Assembly: GCA_021772985.1 (NCBI GenBank)
Contig: JAJFKX010000019.1
Coordinates: 186,001 to 250,000 of the forward strand
Source of the DNA: Gammaproteobacteria bacterium
GTDB taxonomy: Bacteria; Pseudomonadota; Gammaproteobacteria; Xanthomonadales; Wenzhouxiangellaceae
Length of the DNA stretch: 64,000 nucleotides
Direction: 5' to 3'
The first letter of the stretch is position 1, and each line of letters starts with the position of its first letter. Made by a program: the position numbers and the translations under genes. Positions 1-9,273 of this stretch are shown here, in pieces. The notes under the pieces were generated by a model. That model worked only from the letters and a program-made list of their open reading frames with translations. It searched no databases and was not told where the DNA came from.

Positions 1-121
1 CCTGGCCTTTACTACAAAGTTCACAAGCTGAAGGTGGCAGAACCTTGATGGTCGCTTTGTATTTTAACTGTTCCCAACCGGCATCTTTCAATGCAACCAC
101 AATGCCGGCCTGAGTCAACAC
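1..121 (-). CDS. rseC: RseC/MucC family protein, N-terminal part only (cut by window edge)
   Basis: The complement of the first 121 bases reads openly from GTG (121) or TTG (118) to the window edge, giving about 40 residues that begin MTQAGIVVALKDAGWEQ and contain the pair CELC. RseC proteins start with a similar beta hairpin followed by a cysteine cluster of the CSSC type, and are inner-membrane proteins linked to sigma-E control and SoxR reduction. The start lies 12 to 15 bases after the rseB stop in the same direction, where rseC normally sits in rpoE operons. No ATG is available, so the exact start is uncertain. Only the N-terminus is visible; the membrane helices expected of the family would lie outside the window. 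Confidence 0.7.
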   Translation of the reverse strand, partial: MLTQAGIVVALKDAGWEQLKYKATIKVLPPSACELCSKGQ

Positions 122-132
122 AATCAGTGCGC

Positions 133-1182
133 CTATTGCTTGGAGCTTGCGCTGTCTAACTGTTCCTCATGGGATGGTTTCAAGTGACTGCTGTCATACA
201 TCGAGCCGCCGATCAGGTGCAAAGTGCGGTAAGGTACAGCTCCCATGGCAGTGATATGCATTCCACTCATACTGCGGGAATAAATATTAACCACGCCATA
301 ACTGGTCGCCGGGTATTCAGTGTCGACTGTGGCAATCTCCTGGGGTTCCAGATAAACCGATACATGTGCTAAACCATCACTGTAAAGCAAATGCTCTAGT
401 GTGTCGTCATCATCTTCACTTTGCTGGTGAACCTGCAGTTCAAAGCCACTGGGTAACTGCGCCGGGCGCCAGCGCGGCTGACTGTTCACGTTGGCCAATT
501 GTTTGGCTGGTTTACCCATTTGATCAGTGATCGCTTCATTCAGATCTTTGTCATCAATTTCAGCGCCGAGCTCTATGTTTGTAAACACCAGCTTTTCCAG
601 AACCTGCTGGTTTTCATCAACCATGACCTGTTTCAGCAACATCCCGGTGCGTTCTTCAAGCCAGAATTCATAACCGTAACGAAACCCATCTTTGGCTTCG
701 ATGCGGATTTGCTGTGCCGGTAGGCTGGCGATGCGATGTTTATGACCCAGTTGAAAGCTATATCGGCTTTTTTGTTTCAATAATTCGCTGCTCGGCAGCC
801 GGGTAAACTGCTGATAATTCATTTGACTGTAATGATCCTGCTCAGGCGCTACCGCATGAACCAGATTATTATTCCGCCTGACTTCCCGGGCATCACCATC
901 CAATGAGTAAAGTCGCTCTCGAACTCCACTGCTGCTGTGCAGATGAACTACTGCCAGTGATTGTAATCGGCCGCTATGACTGTATACAAAAGTCCCACGG
1001 TAATTGAGGTGCTCCATTGCCAAAGCCATCCGCTCCAGCCAACGGCGTGCTTCTTCTCGCTGTTGATCCTGATTTTTTTCCGGTGTAGACGGCTGTGCGA
1101 AGCTATCTGTAGGTGTTTGTGCCAGCCATACACTCGCCACACATATCAGCAACAACCAGCCATTGGGTATTCGCTTAATCAT
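133..1182 (-). CDS. rseB: RseB/MucB, periplasmic negative regulator of sigma-E
   Basis: This 349-residue protein is the periplasmic partner of the anti-sigma factor RseA. In the known family it binds the RseA periplasmic domain, shields it from DegS cleavage, and releases it when it senses mislocalised lipopolysaccharide or lipoprotein. A Sec signal peptide ends near residue 29 (SFAQ). The N-terminal domain shows the family hallmark NYRGTFVYSHSGRLQSL near residues 60-76, followed by a stretch with YGYEFWLEERTGMLLKQ; the C-terminal RseB domain follows from about residue 235. Length fits E. coli RseB (318) and Pseudomonas MucB. It lies 20 bases downstream of rseA and is followed by rseC, so it is part of the rpoE operon. 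Confidence 0.93.
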   Translation of the reverse strand: MIKRIPNGWLLLICVASVWLAQTPTDSFAQPSTPEKNQDQQREEARRWLERMALAMEHLNYRGTFVYSHSGRLQSLAVVHLHSSSGVRERLYSLDGDAREVRRNNNLVHAVAPEQDHYSQMNYQQFTRLPSSELLKQKSRYSFQLGHKHRIASLPAQQIRIEAKDGFRYGYEFWLEERTGMLLKQVMVDENQQVLEKLVFTNIELGAEIDDKDLNEAITDQMGKPAKQLANVNSQPRWRPAQLPSGFELQVHQQSEDDDDTLEHLLYSDGLAHVSVYLEPQEIATVDTEYPATSYGVVNIYSRSMSGMHITAMGAVPYRTLHLIGGSMYDSSHLKPSHEEQLDSASSKQ

Positions 1183-1202
1183 CAGTGATGATACGTTTTG
1201 TG

Positions 1203-1916
1203 TTATTGATTAGAGCTATCCTGCATCGCAGTAGCAGGCACAACTTGCGTCTCAACCACACCCAACCCGGCAGTTGTCTGCGCGGCATCGGCTGAGTCAT
1301 GAACAATCTCTCCGGAGACCAACGGCATATAGGAAACAAAACCAAAGCGCCCACCACTGCCTGATAACTGATTATGTCGGAGCAGATAATCATTCAAACG
1401 TTGCCGGGTAGCCTGAGGGTCGTTGGTGAAGTTCACCGGCACTACCGGCGCAGAAAATTGTTGCTCAAGGATGCTGGAGCGGGCCACAAAGTCCTGCTCG
1501 CTTTCCGTCGTTGCAGCAGAGTTGAGAGCTACCAGTTCAGCTGGTTGCCCCTGAGTATTTTGCTGTTCCAGCATGTTTTGATTAACGCCTACCAATGCCA
1601 GTACCGCCACCGACGCAGCAACTGCGGTAGAAATTAATGGGCGTGCCCAGCGTTTTAAGTTAAACCCGGTGCGGCCGGCATCGTCATCAAGCAACATTGG
1701 CTGATCACTCAGATGCTCCTGAATACCTTCGAGAAAGTTATCAGGCACCGGGCAGGCATCACTATCACGTAAATAACTGCGCACCATATGCATGCGCTGC
1801 CATTGTGCAGTCAACTCGCTATCCTGGCTTAACCTGCGCAATGCAAATCGACCTCGATCGCGCGGCAACTCTCCATCCATAAATCCGGCTATCTCTTCCA
1901 AAACCTTATCTTTCAT
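1203..1916 (-). CDS. rseA: RseA/MucA, anti-sigma-E factor
   Basis: This single-pass inner-membrane anti-sigma factor has an N-terminal cytoplasmic domain (about residues 1-90) that sequesters RpoE, a membrane helix near residues 93-111 (TAVAASVAVLALVGV), and a periplasmic C-terminus that should bind RseB. The start is read as ATG at 1916, giving MKDKVLEEIAGFMDGEL, which aligns with the family N-terminus (E. coli MQKEQLSALMDGE). An in-frame TTG at 1934 would add six residues. GGAG precedes the ATG at a short spacing. The C-terminal half is diverged, as usual for RseA, and ends in a glutamine- and serine-rich tail. It follows rpoE by about 75 bases. Confidence 0.9.
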   Translation of the reverse strand: MKDKVLEEIAGFMDGELPRDRGRFALRRLSQDSELTAQWQRMHMVRSYLRDSDACPVPDNFLEGIQEHLSDQPMLLDDDAGRTGFNLKRWARPLISTAVAASVAVLALVGVNQNMLEQQNTQGQPAELVALNSAATTESEQDFVARSSILEQQFSAPVVPVNFTNDPQATRQRLNDYLLRHNQLSGSGGRFGFVSYMPLVSGEIVHDSADAAQTTAGLGVVETQVVPATAMQDSSNQ

Positions 1917-1991
1917 GTGCTCCGGGTGCCTCAATAATATGTCAATTCAGTCGTGCTCTTGAGCTCTGTGCTCAAACTATGCAAACATTGC

Positions 1992-2573
1992 CTACTCATG
2001 ATCCAACAATGGGCGCAGGCGCTGATCTATGGCTTCGCGTGCCCGGAAAATCCGTGACCGCACAGTCCCAATAGGACACGCCATGGTGGTGGCAATATCT
2101 TCGTAGCTCATGCCTTCCATTTCCCGCAGGGTGATGGCTGTACGCAAATCATCCGGTAATATTCGGATAGCTTCATCGATGGTTTCTTCAATTTCCTGCT
2201 TGAGTAACTCATGTTCCGGCGTGCTACTATCCTTAAGACGGCTATCACCCACAAATTGTTCCGCTTCCTGTGCATCTAAATCACTGGCCGGGGGCCGGCG
2301 CGATTGAGCAACCAGATGGTTTTTGGCGGTATTGATCGCAATTCGGTACATCCAGGTGTAAAACGCACTATCACCTCGGAAGCGCTTTATCGCCCGATAA
2401 GCCTTTATGAATGCTTCCTGGGAAACATCCAAAGCTTCTGCATAGTCGGATACATAGCGGGTTACCAGGCTGACAATTTTATGCTGGTATTTAAGCACCA
2501 GCAGATCAAACGCCCGTTTGTCACCCTGCTGGACACGCTCGACCAGCAGTTGATCCGTCTCTCGTTCGCTCAT
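1992..2573 (-). CDS. rpoE: RpoE/AlgU, extracytoplasmic-stress sigma factor sigma-E
   Basis: This ECF sigma factor directs RNA polymerase to envelope-stress promoters. With the start at ATG 2573 (MSERETDQLLVERVQQGDK) the protein is 193 residues, the same as Pseudomonas AlgU, and the alignment to AlgU and E. coli RpoE runs from the first residues to the end. Region 2 contains AFIKAYRAIKRFRGDSAFY and YRIAINTAKNHLVAQ; region 4 contains MEGMSYEDIATTMACPIGT followed by VRSRIFRAREAID. AGGA lies 9 bases before this ATG. The frame stays open for another 71 codons upstream to an ATG at 2786, giving a possible long form with no homology that I recognise. It heads the rpoE-rseA-rseB-rseC operon. Confidence 0.96.
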   Translation of the reverse strand: MSERETDQLLVERVQQGDKRAFDLLVLKYQHKIVSLVTRYVSDYAEALDVSQEAFIKAYRAIKRFRGDSAFYTWMYRIAINTAKNHLVAQSRRPPASDLDAQEAEQFVGDSRLKDSSTPEHELLKQEIEETIDEAIRILPDDLRTAITLREMEGMSYEDIATTMACPIGTVRSRIFRAREAIDQRLRPLLDHE

Positions 2574-2795
2574 CCGGGTTGATCCTGCCTGATGTATCGC
2601 CAACATAGCAGCAGACGCCAATGCCTGTGGTGGTGCGGCGGTAGAATGCGCTGACCGATCGTCAAAAACTTTGGATGCAGGATGTTGTTCCGGCATGTCG
2701 ATCGCATCAATATCAGAATCCTTGGTCAGTGACCGCTGTGCGATTGCGGCAATAGTTGTCATGTGATGCATTACTCTATCATACAAAATCGCTTT

Positions 2796-2824
2796 TGAGA
2801 CCCGTCAACTGGCTGCAGGTTCCC
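2796..2824 (-). promoter_or_regulatory. Sigma-E-like promoter of the rpoE operon
   Basis: On the minus strand, a -35-like GGGAACCT (2824 to 2817) is followed after 16 bases by TCTCA (2800 to 2796). This resembles the sigma-E consensus GGAACTT with a TCTGA or TCTAA -10. rpoE operons are typically autoregulated from such a promoter. Transcription from it would begin around 2790, leaving a leader of about 215 bases before the family-supported rpoE start, or almost no leader before the upstream ATG at 2786. This is a motif match by eye only. Confidence 0.45.
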
Positions 2825-2933
2825 TTCATTGTCATTCAGTTCTAATAATATTTAATGCACACCGGGATGACGCCGACCATCACTCGCAGGCATAATAGTC
2901 GGCTGTAATTTCACTATTCAAAGAGTTAACGTC

Positions 2934-4445
2934 ATGGATTTTTTGCAACGTCTTGGTATTTCAACAACACACTCCGGCAGCTGGCATGGTGAGTGGAGCG
3001 ACACCACCGATCATGGTGTCATTGATTCTTACAACCCATCCACAGGTGAAGTTATCGGCAGCGTCTATGCCTGCTCTGATGATGACTACCAACGTGTTAT
3101 CGAAACTGCCCAGTCTGCGGCCCAGATCTGGCGTCAATTGCCGGCGCCACAGCGTGGCGAAGCAGTTCGCCTGGTAACCAACGCATTGCGTGAATATAAA
3201 GATGACCTGGGCAGCCTCGTCAGCCTGGAAATGGGCAAAATCAAGGCAGAAGGTGATGGCGAAGTGCAGGAAATGATTGATATCGGTGACTTTGCCGTAG
3301 GTCAGTCACGCATGCTATATGGCTTGACCATGCACTCTGAACGGCCTGGACACAGAATGTACGAACAATGGCATCCATTGGGTGTAGTGGGTGTCATTAC
3401 CGCATTCAACTTCCCCGTTGCTGTGTGGGCATGGAATGCCATGTTGGCAGCCATTTGTGGCAATGCCACCATCTGGAAACCATCCCCGAAAGGTGTGTTG
3501 TGTTGCGTTGCAGTGCAGAACATAGCCAACCGGGCGCTGCAGGATCATGGTTACCCCCCCATTTTCCTCAGCTTTATGGAAAACGGAAACACCCTCGCAG
3601 AGAAGTTTGTGAATGATCATCGTGTCAATCTGATTTCATTCACTGGCTCGTGCGCCATCGGCAGTCAGGTTGCAGCCAAGGTTGCCTCCCGCTCTGGAAA
3701 AAGCCTATTGGAATTGGGTGGCAACAATGCACTCATCATCGATCAAACCGCTGACTTAAAGCTGGCAATCCCGGCAGTGGTATTCGGTGCTGTAGGCACT
3801 GCCGGTCAGCGCTGCACCAGTACTCGCCGACTGTTTGTGCATGAATCCATTATCGATGATGTCTGTGACAAACTGGTGACCGCTTATCAACAGGTAAGCA
3901 TTGGTGATCCGCTTGACCCCGACACATTGATGGGACCGTTAACAGATGAGCCATCAGTACAACGCTACCATGACGCCATCCAACAGGCCATGGCTTCTGG
4001 TGGCAAGGTATTGTGTGGTGCCGAACGATTGGATCGCGCTGGCTTTTTTGTTAAACCCACCTTGATCCGAGCAGAAAACCACTGGGATATCGTTCAGGCC
4101 GAAACTTTCGCGCCAATCCTGTATGTCATCAGTTACAGCACCATTGATGAAGCAATAGCAATGCAAAATGGTGTTAACCAAGGTTTGTCTTCGGCAATTT
4201 TCACCCGCGACCTGCAGACCTCTGAAAAATTCCTGTCGGCCATGGGCAGTGATTGTGGTATCGCCAATGTCAATATCGGCACTTCCGGCGCAGAAATTGG
4301 TGGTGCATTCGGCGGTGAAAAAGAAACCGGTGGTGGTCGTGAATCAGGTTCTGATGCGTGGAGAAACTATATGCGCCGTCAAACCAATACCATTAATTGG
4401 AGTAGCGATTTACCGCTGGCGCAAGGCATTAAATTCGACATTTAG
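2934..4445 (+). CDS. amaB: L-aminoadipate-semialdehyde dehydrogenase (ALDH7/antiquitin type)
   Basis: This NAD-dependent aldehyde dehydrogenase of 503 residues is predicted to oxidise 2-aminoadipate semialdehyde (in equilibrium with piperideine-6-carboxylate) to 2-aminoadipate in lysine catabolism. The ALDH7 character shows in [20 protein letters not shown] and in [20 protein letters not shown]; the catalytic cysteine is Cys294 in [12 protein letters not shown] and the general base Glu260 in [11 protein letters not shown]. The start is ATG 2934 with AGAG about nine bases before it. It is divergent from rpoE. Its stop codon TAG shares a base with the GTG start of pyrD, so the two are probably translationally coupled. 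gcdH, acting later in the same route, lies at 16.6 kb. Confidence 0.9.
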   Translation: MDFLQRLGISTTHSGSWHGEWSDTTDHGVIDSYNPSTGEVIGSVYACSDDDYQRVIETAQSAAQIWRQLPAPQRGEAVRLVTNALREYKDDLGSLVSLEMGKIKAEGDGEVQEMIDIGDFAVGQSRMLYGLTMHSERPGHRMYEQWHPLGVVGVITAFNFPVAVWAWNAMLAAICGNATIWKPSPKGVLCCVAVQNIANRALQDHGYPPIFLSFMENGNTLAEKFVNDHRVNLISFTGSCAIGSQVAAKVASRSGKSLLELGGNNALIIDQTADLKLAIPAVVFGAVGTAGQRCTSTRRLFVHESIIDDVCDKLVTAYQQVSIGDPLDPDTLMGPLTDEPSVQRYHDAIQQAMASGGKVLCGAERLDRAGFFVKPTLIRAENHWDIVQAETFAPILYVISYSTIDEAIAMQNGVNQGLSSAIFTRDLQTSEKFLSAMGSDCGIANVNIGTSGAEIGGAFGGEKETGGGRESGSDAWRNYMRRQTNTINWSSDLPLAQGIKFDI

Positions 4446-5473
4446 TGTATTCGCTGCTACGTCATCTGCTGCTTCGGCTACCAGCCGAAGCAGCGCATGA
4501 CCTGGGTCTGACCGGGTTGGATTGGGCTGGCCAGCTAATCACCAGCCCTCCAAAACCTTTACCGGTTAATTTGCTCGGCCTGAATTTCCCAAACCCGGTT
4601 GGACTGGCGGCTGGTTTAGATAAAAACGGCGATCACATCGATTCATTATTGGCGCTGGGTTTTGGCTTCGTAGAAATCGGCACCATCACACCCAAGCCTC
4701 AGCCCGGCAACCCCAAGCCTCGACTGTTTCGATTACCAACTGCAAAAGCGGTAATCAATCGAATGGGCTTTAACAACAAAGGAGTCCAGCATTTGGTTCG
4801 CCGTGTTGAACGCAGTAAAGCGATTCAAAACCAGGCAATTATCGGAATCAATATCGGCAAGAATAAGACCACACCCAATGCGCAGGCGGTCAATGACTAT
4901 CTGTTTTGTCTTGACCAGGTTTACCCGGTGGCCAGTTACATCACCATTAATATCTCTTCACCCAATACTGCGAACCTGCGCGAGCTGCAAAACCATGAGG
5001 CCTTATTACAGCTGCTGGCCCCATTGCGTGATCGGCAGCAGCAATTGGCCGTCACTCACCAACGACAAGTGCCTTTGCTGGTGAAACTCGCCCCGGATCT
5101 GGAACAGGTACAACTGGATGACATCGCTGAAGTCATTCAGCAAACTGAGATGCAAGGCGTCATTTGCGGCAACACCACTGTCAGTCGACGCGGTGTCAGC
5201 CAGTTGCCGCATGGCCGGGAATCCGGTGGCCTAAGTGGCGCTCCTTTGAAAAAGAAAGCTGATAACTTACTAAAATCCATGCGTGCCCGGCTACCTGATC
5301 AAATCCCGATCATCGGTGTCGGCGGAATTACCAAAGGGCAGGACGCCGCAGGTAAAATTAAGGCAGGTGCGAACCTGATACAGTTCTACACCGGCATGAT
5401 TTACCACGGGCCGACTTTAATCAATGAGTGCGTTAATACTTTACGCAAGTTGCCTTTCAATCCTGATCAATGA
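4445..5473 (+). CDS. pyrD: Dihydroorotate dehydrogenase (quinone), class 2
   Basis: This is the fourth enzyme of pyrimidine synthesis; class 2 enzymes sit on the inner membrane and pass electrons from dihydroorotate to quinone through FMN. The 342-residue protein has the short N-terminal membrane-binding region (MYSLLRHLLLRLPAEAAHDL), VGLAAGLDKNGDHIDSL, and the class 2 active-site segment INISSPNTANLRELQ with its catalytic serine. FMN-phosphate binding is seen in PIIGVGGITKGQDAAGKIKAG. It starts at GTG 4445, overlapping the amaB stop by one base, and its TGA overlaps the murB ATG, so all three are probably co-translated. No ATG start exists in frame near the expected N-terminus. Confidence 0.96.
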   Translation: MYSLLRHLLLRLPAEAAHDLGLTGLDWAGQLITSPPKPLPVNLLGLNFPNPVGLAAGLDKNGDHIDSLLALGFGFVEIGTITPKPQPGNPKPRLFRLPTAKAVINRMGFNNKGVQHLVRRVERSKAIQNQAIIGINIGKNKTTPNAQAVNDYLFCLDQVYPVASYITINISSPNTANLRELQNHEALLQLLAPLRDRQQQLAVTHQRQVPLLVKLAPDLEQVQLDDIAEVIQQTEMQGVICGNTTVSRRGVSQLPHGRESGGLSGAPLKKKADNLLKSMRARLPDQIPIIGVGGITKGQDAAGKIKAGANLIQFYTGMIYHGPTLINECVNTLRKLPFNPDQ

Positions 5474-6486
5474 TCCAACTGAACGTTGATATTCAAGACC
5501 TGAACAGCTTTGGCTTGCCATGCAAGGTCGCCGGTTATTGCCAGGTCGGGTCCATTGAAGCTTTAGACAAAGCATGTCACGATCCCAAATTCCAAAACAA
5601 ACCACGTTTAATCCTGGGTGGTGGCAGTAACCTGCTCCTGGCCACCGACTTTCCCGGCCTGGTAATACAACCTGCCTGGTCTGGCATTAAAATTATTGAA
5701 CACGATATTGACTCGGTCACGATCAAAATTGGTGCCGCCGAACCCTGGCATAAACTGGTCACCTGGAGTGTTGACAACCACTATTTCGGATTAGAAAACC
5801 TAGCTTCGATACCGGGCTGGTGTGGGGCAGCGCCGATGCAAAATATCGGCGCATACGGTGCTGAACTCAGTGATGCTTGCCTGGCTGTTGGTTACATCAA
5901 TCTGGATACTCTGGTGCAACATACACTAGCCGCCAAAGAATGCCTGTTCGGCTACCGAACCAGCATCTTCAAGACCCAGCCAGCACAAAATTGGCTGATC
6001 ACCGATATCACATTGCGGCTGCTGCGAGATGGAGAGTTAAAACTCGACTACCCTGGTGTTACCGAAATGCTGGACCAGCAAAAAGTTCAGCAACCATCAC
6101 CTGCACAGGTAGCAGCAGCAATAACCCGTATTCGCCAACATAAGCTACCTGACCCTGCAATGCTTGGAAATGCCGGCAGCTTTTTCAAAAACCCAGTAAT
6201 AAGCGGAGACACGGCGAATGCTTTATTGGCACAATATCCTGAGTTACCACACTGGCCTATCGATGATCAGGTGAAACTCAGCGCTGCCTGGCTGATCGAA
6301 CAGTGTGGCTGGAAGGGCCGACGTCAAGGCGCTGTTGGTGTTCACCAGAATCATGCCCTGGTGCTGGTACATTACGGCAACGGCAATGGACAACAGTTAT
6401 TACAGCTGGCCGGCAACATTCAGCAGGACGTTAACCAGCGCTTTGGCATTGATTTACAACCTGAACCCAAAGTGATTCAGGTCTGA
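5470..6486 (+). CDS. murB: UDP-N-acetylenolpyruvoylglucosamine reductase, type I MurB
   Basis: This cytoplasmic flavoenzyme reduces UDP-GlcNAc-enolpyruvate to UDP-MurNAc with NADPH, the second committed step of peptidoglycan precursor synthesis. The 338-residue protein shows the FAD-binding segments RLILGGGSNLLLATDFPG and ASIPGWCGAAPMQNIGAYG, and the catalytic serine Ser237 in GNAGSFFKNP. The long C-terminal half with IEQCGWKGRRQGAVGVH marks the type I (E. coli-like) form. The ATG overlaps the pyrD TGA in an ATGA arrangement, pointing to translational coupling. The M28 peptidase follows 28 bases later. Confidence 0.96.
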   Translation: MIQLNVDIQDLNSFGLPCKVAGYCQVGSIEALDKACHDPKFQNKPRLILGGGSNLLLATDFPGLVIQPAWSGIKIIEHDIDSVTIKIGAAEPWHKLVTWSVDNHYFGLENLASIPGWCGAAPMQNIGAYGAELSDACLAVGYINLDTLVQHTLAAKECLFGYRTSIFKTQPAQNWLITDITLRLLRDGELKLDYPGVTEMLDQQKVQQPSPAQVAAAITRIRQHKLPDPAMLGNAGSFFKNPVISGDTANALLAQYPELPHWPIDDQVKLSAAWLIEQCGWKGRRQGAVGVHQNHALVLVHYGNGNGQQLLQLAGNIQQDVNQRFGIDLQPEPKVIQV

Positions 6487-6514
6487 AACCCTATCGATTT
6501 GAACTGGAATAGTT

Positions 6515-8215
6515 ATGCTTATCACAACCCCGCCTCGTTTTATTACCTGTTTGAGCATCTGCCTGTTTGGCATAGCATTAATTGCTTGTGACAAACAATC
6601 CACTGATCCAGCAACAGCCGAAGAGTTGTTGATAAAGCCCGTGATTTCAACCAGTAAACTACTTAACGACATCACCCGGCTGGCGTCAGATGAATTCGAA
6701 GGTCGAGCACCCATGTCAACAGGTGAAACATTGACCCTGGATTTTATTGAACAACGCTTCCGTGAACTTGAACTGGCCCCAGTGTTCGATAACAATTATC
6801 GACAGGCAGTACCATTGGTGTCTATTACAACCACACCTACGGCACAAATGACGATCACGTCAACCTCCAGCGAAGCTGCCGAGCCACTTACCCTGAACTA
6901 CTCTGAAGACATCATGCTGTGGTCTCTACGTGCTGAGCAACAGCTATCCATTGATGCCAGCGAGATGGTATTTGTCGGTTATGGCGTAGTTGCGCCTGAA
7001 TATAACTGGAACGATTATGCGGGTATCGATGTAACCGGCAAAACAGTCATCATCCTGGTTAATGACCCGGGTTTCGCCACTAACGATAATCAATTATTTG
7101 AAGGCCGGGCTATGACCTACTATGGCCGCTGGAGCTATAAATTCGAGGAAGCTGCGCGACAGGGAGCTTCCGCTGCATTAATTGTGCACGATACCGAACC
7201 TGCCAGTTATCCATGGGCAGTGGTCTCCAACAGCTGGTCCGGGCCACAGTTTCACTTGGACCTTGGTGCTGATAACAGCAGTTTGTTAACTATCGAAGGC
7301 TGGCTGAGCCATGAAGCTGCTGCGCAAATCATGACCCAGTCTGGTCACAGCCTGCCTGATCTGGAAGGCCTTGCATTAACAGCCGAATTTAAACCTTTGG
7401 AATTGTCAATGACTGCCACCAGCAGCATAGAACAAAGCATCACTCACGCTGAATCATACAATATCGGTGGCAAAATCATTGGCAGCAGTCACCCAGATGA
7501 ATGGTTTATCTATATGGCCCATTGGGATCATATCGGTATGGATAATACCGCCGCAGAAGGTGTTGATAACATTTATAACGGCGCAGTTGATAATGCCACC
7601 GGTTTAGCCGGCATCATGGCTTTGGCAGAAGTTTTTGCTGCACAACCACAACCACCGCTTCGCTCAGCCATATTTCTGGCAGTTACCGCAGAAGAGTCAG
7701 GTTTGCTCGGTTCAGCACACTATTCACAATACCCACCGCTACAGATGGATCAACATATCGCCGGCATCAACATAGATTCAATGAACGTCTACGGCCCAAC
7801 CAATGATCTGGTAGTGGTTGGATACGGCAAATCACAGATAGAAGATTATTTGCGTAAACATGCCGATAATCAGTTGCGTATTGTTGCACCGGAAGAGCAC
7901 CCTGAAGCCGGTGGATTTTACCGCTCCGACCATTTCAATTTCGCCAAACAAGGTGTTCCAGTGCTGTTTGCCGGGTCAGGAAGCAACCATAGAGAACATG
8001 GCACAGCCTGGATGATTCAAAAACAAAAAAACTTCAATGCAAACCGCTATCACAAAGCAGCAGACGAGGTGCTGGATGATTGGGATTTATCTGGTATGCA
8101 ACTGGACCTGGAGCTGTTTTTTCATATCGGCTGGGATTTAACCAACAACGATGACTGGCCGGAGTGGTATGACGGCAATGAGTTCAAGGCTACCCGCGAG
8201 CTAAGCCGGCAATAA
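6515..8215 (+). CDS. M28-family zinc peptidase, lipoprotein with PA-type insert
   Basis: This is a 566-residue predicted lipoprotein aminopeptidase. The signal peptide ends in a lipobox (ALIACDKQ, Cys near residue 25), so it should be anchored to a membrane in the envelope. A protease-associated-type segment lies in the first half, around VVAPEYNWNDYAGIDVTGK. The M28 zinc site is intact: His336 in YMAHWDHIG, Asp in NGAVDNATGLAG, the Glu pair in AVTAEESGLLGS, Asp in GINIDSMN, and the last His in YRSDHFNFAKQGVP. The family removes N-terminal residues from peptides using two zinc ions; the substrate cannot be told. It follows murB closely and may be read through from it. Confidence 0.9.
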   Translation: MLITTPPRFITCLSICLFGIALIACDKQSTDPATAEELLIKPVISTSKLLNDITRLASDEFEGRAPMSTGETLTLDFIEQRFRELELAPVFDNNYRQAVPLVSITTTPTAQMTITSTSSEAAEPLTLNYSEDIMLWSLRAEQQLSIDASEMVFVGYGVVAPEYNWNDYAGIDVTGKTVIILVNDPGFATNDNQLFEGRAMTYYGRWSYKFEEAARQGASAALIVHDTEPASYPWAVVSNSWSGPQFHLDLGADNSSLLTIEGWLSHEAAAQIMTQSGHSLPDLEGLALTAEFKPLELSMTATSSIEQSITHAESYNIGGKIIGSSHPDEWFIYMAHWDHIGMDNTAAEGVDNIYNGAVDNATGLAGIMALAEVFAAQPQPPLRSAIFLAVTAEESGLLGSAHYSQYPPLQMDQHIAGINIDSMNVYGPTNDLVVVGYGKSQIEDYLRKHADNQLRIVAPEEHPEAGGFYRSDHFNFAKQGVPVLFAGSGSNHREHGTAWMIQKQKNFNANRYHKAADEVLDDWDLSGMQLDLELFFHIGWDLTNNDDWPEWYDGNEFKATRELSRQ

Positions 8216-8316
8216 CAGATTTGAAACTCAGCACTCAAACGCACATGCGTTGGAGTAGACACCAGTCATAAGCTGAGCCAGCGACAATCTTATATTGATC
8301 GGATCGAACTATATGA

Positions 8317-9261
8317 TTACTCTACAAAATCTATGATCACAAACCCCTGCAAAGATTGTAACCACTCTATGGTCACCTGCTGACCGGCTTCCGGAAAATC
8401 AGCTAAATCAAACGTCCCGCTTAAGCCGCTGACAAAGGGGCCACCAAGCGTGGTGACTGTAAAAGTACCGGAATCCACCTCTATATCGTCCGCCAGCAAC
8501 CGGATGGTATGTTCTCCATCACCAAATATTCCCAGATTCACCAGTAGCCCAAAACCGTTATCGATATCACCACAGACATCCATGGTGTCCGCGCGGGGTG
8601 TTCCGTACGCGGCCTCAACCCTGGTTGCCCCATCAATCTCAACTTCGACCCTGGTGGCATCACAAACCCAACCGGAAATAGAGGTAACACCGCTGACACC
8701 GGCAGCATCAGGTGGGTTTTCCAGTAACGCCATAGATGCAGTAGGTTCTTCAGCATCACCCAACACAATTGCATGCACTGCCCCTCTAATTGATATACCT
8801 ACTAATGGATTTATTGTGTCTGTCTCAAGCACAGGGCAGCCGGCACTGGCACCAGCGGTACTATAAAAAGTACTGATATCTCCAGTCAGCTGTTCGATAA
8901 CAAATGTCACTCGGGTGCCTTGCTGAATAGCAAGCTGGCGAAAATCAAAAACAATCGGTACCGGCAGATCTGCAATTGAAAAATCATAGCTGGCTTCGGC
9001 AACACCTAATAGATCACCACCAAAAGTACTGTCGCGCACAGTTAAACTATAAGTTGCTGCTCCAGGCGTTGCCACTTCAAAGAATAAATAAACTTTATCC
9101 AGGGTAAACCCTGGGAAGGCACTGATAAGAAAGCCCCGGTTAAAACCATCACTACCTCCCAACTCACTGGGAACCACACAATTATATAGCTCTTCAGCTT
9201 GTAATTGTATTTGCGAAGAAAACAAAAATAGACATATAAAACAAGTACTTATTCTCTTCAT
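8317..9261 (-). CDS. Secreted protein of unknown function, paralogue A
   Basis: This 314-residue exported protein has a Sec signal peptide (MKRISTCFICLFLFSSQIQL). The N-terminal half is a beta-rich segment of unknown fold. The C-terminal half carries a recurring domain beginning ISGWVCDA, then AAYGTPRADTM, CGDIDNGFGLLVN and GEHTIRLLADD, ending WLQSLQGFVIIDFVE. I recognise this domain as frequent in secreted proteins of several bacterial groups but know no function for it. The start is taken at ATG 9261 because it matches the start of the neighbouring paralogue; an in-frame ATG also occurs at 9267. The adjacent gene at 9586 is a full-length paralogue, so the pair is a tandem duplication. Confidence 0.75.
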   Translation of the reverse strand: MKRISTCFICLFLFSSQIQLQAEELYNCVVPSELGGSDGFNRGFLISAFPGFTLDKVYLFFEVATPGAATYSLTVRDSTFGGDLLGVAEASYDFSIADLPVPIVFDFRQLAIQQGTRVTFVIEQLTGDISTFYSTAGASAGCPVLETDTINPLVGISIRGAVHAIVLGDAEEPTASMALLENPPDAAGVSGVTSISGWVCDATRVEVEIDGATRVEAAYGTPRADTMDVCGDIDNGFGLLVNLGIFGDGEHTIRLLADDIEVDSGTFTVTTLGGPFVSGLSGTFDLADFPEAGQQVTIEWLQSLQGFVIIDFVE

Positions 9262-9273
9262 ATTCATTCTCAA

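Noticed and set aside
1992-2786. Full 264-residue reading of rpoE from ATG 2786
   Set aside because: AlgU and RpoE homologues begin at the equivalent of ATG 2573, which has a good ribosome-binding site; the extension is kept only as a finding.
8234-8255. Hairpin between the convergent M28 and paralogue A genes as a terminator
   Set aside because: The stem is short with a mismatch and there is no T-run on either side.
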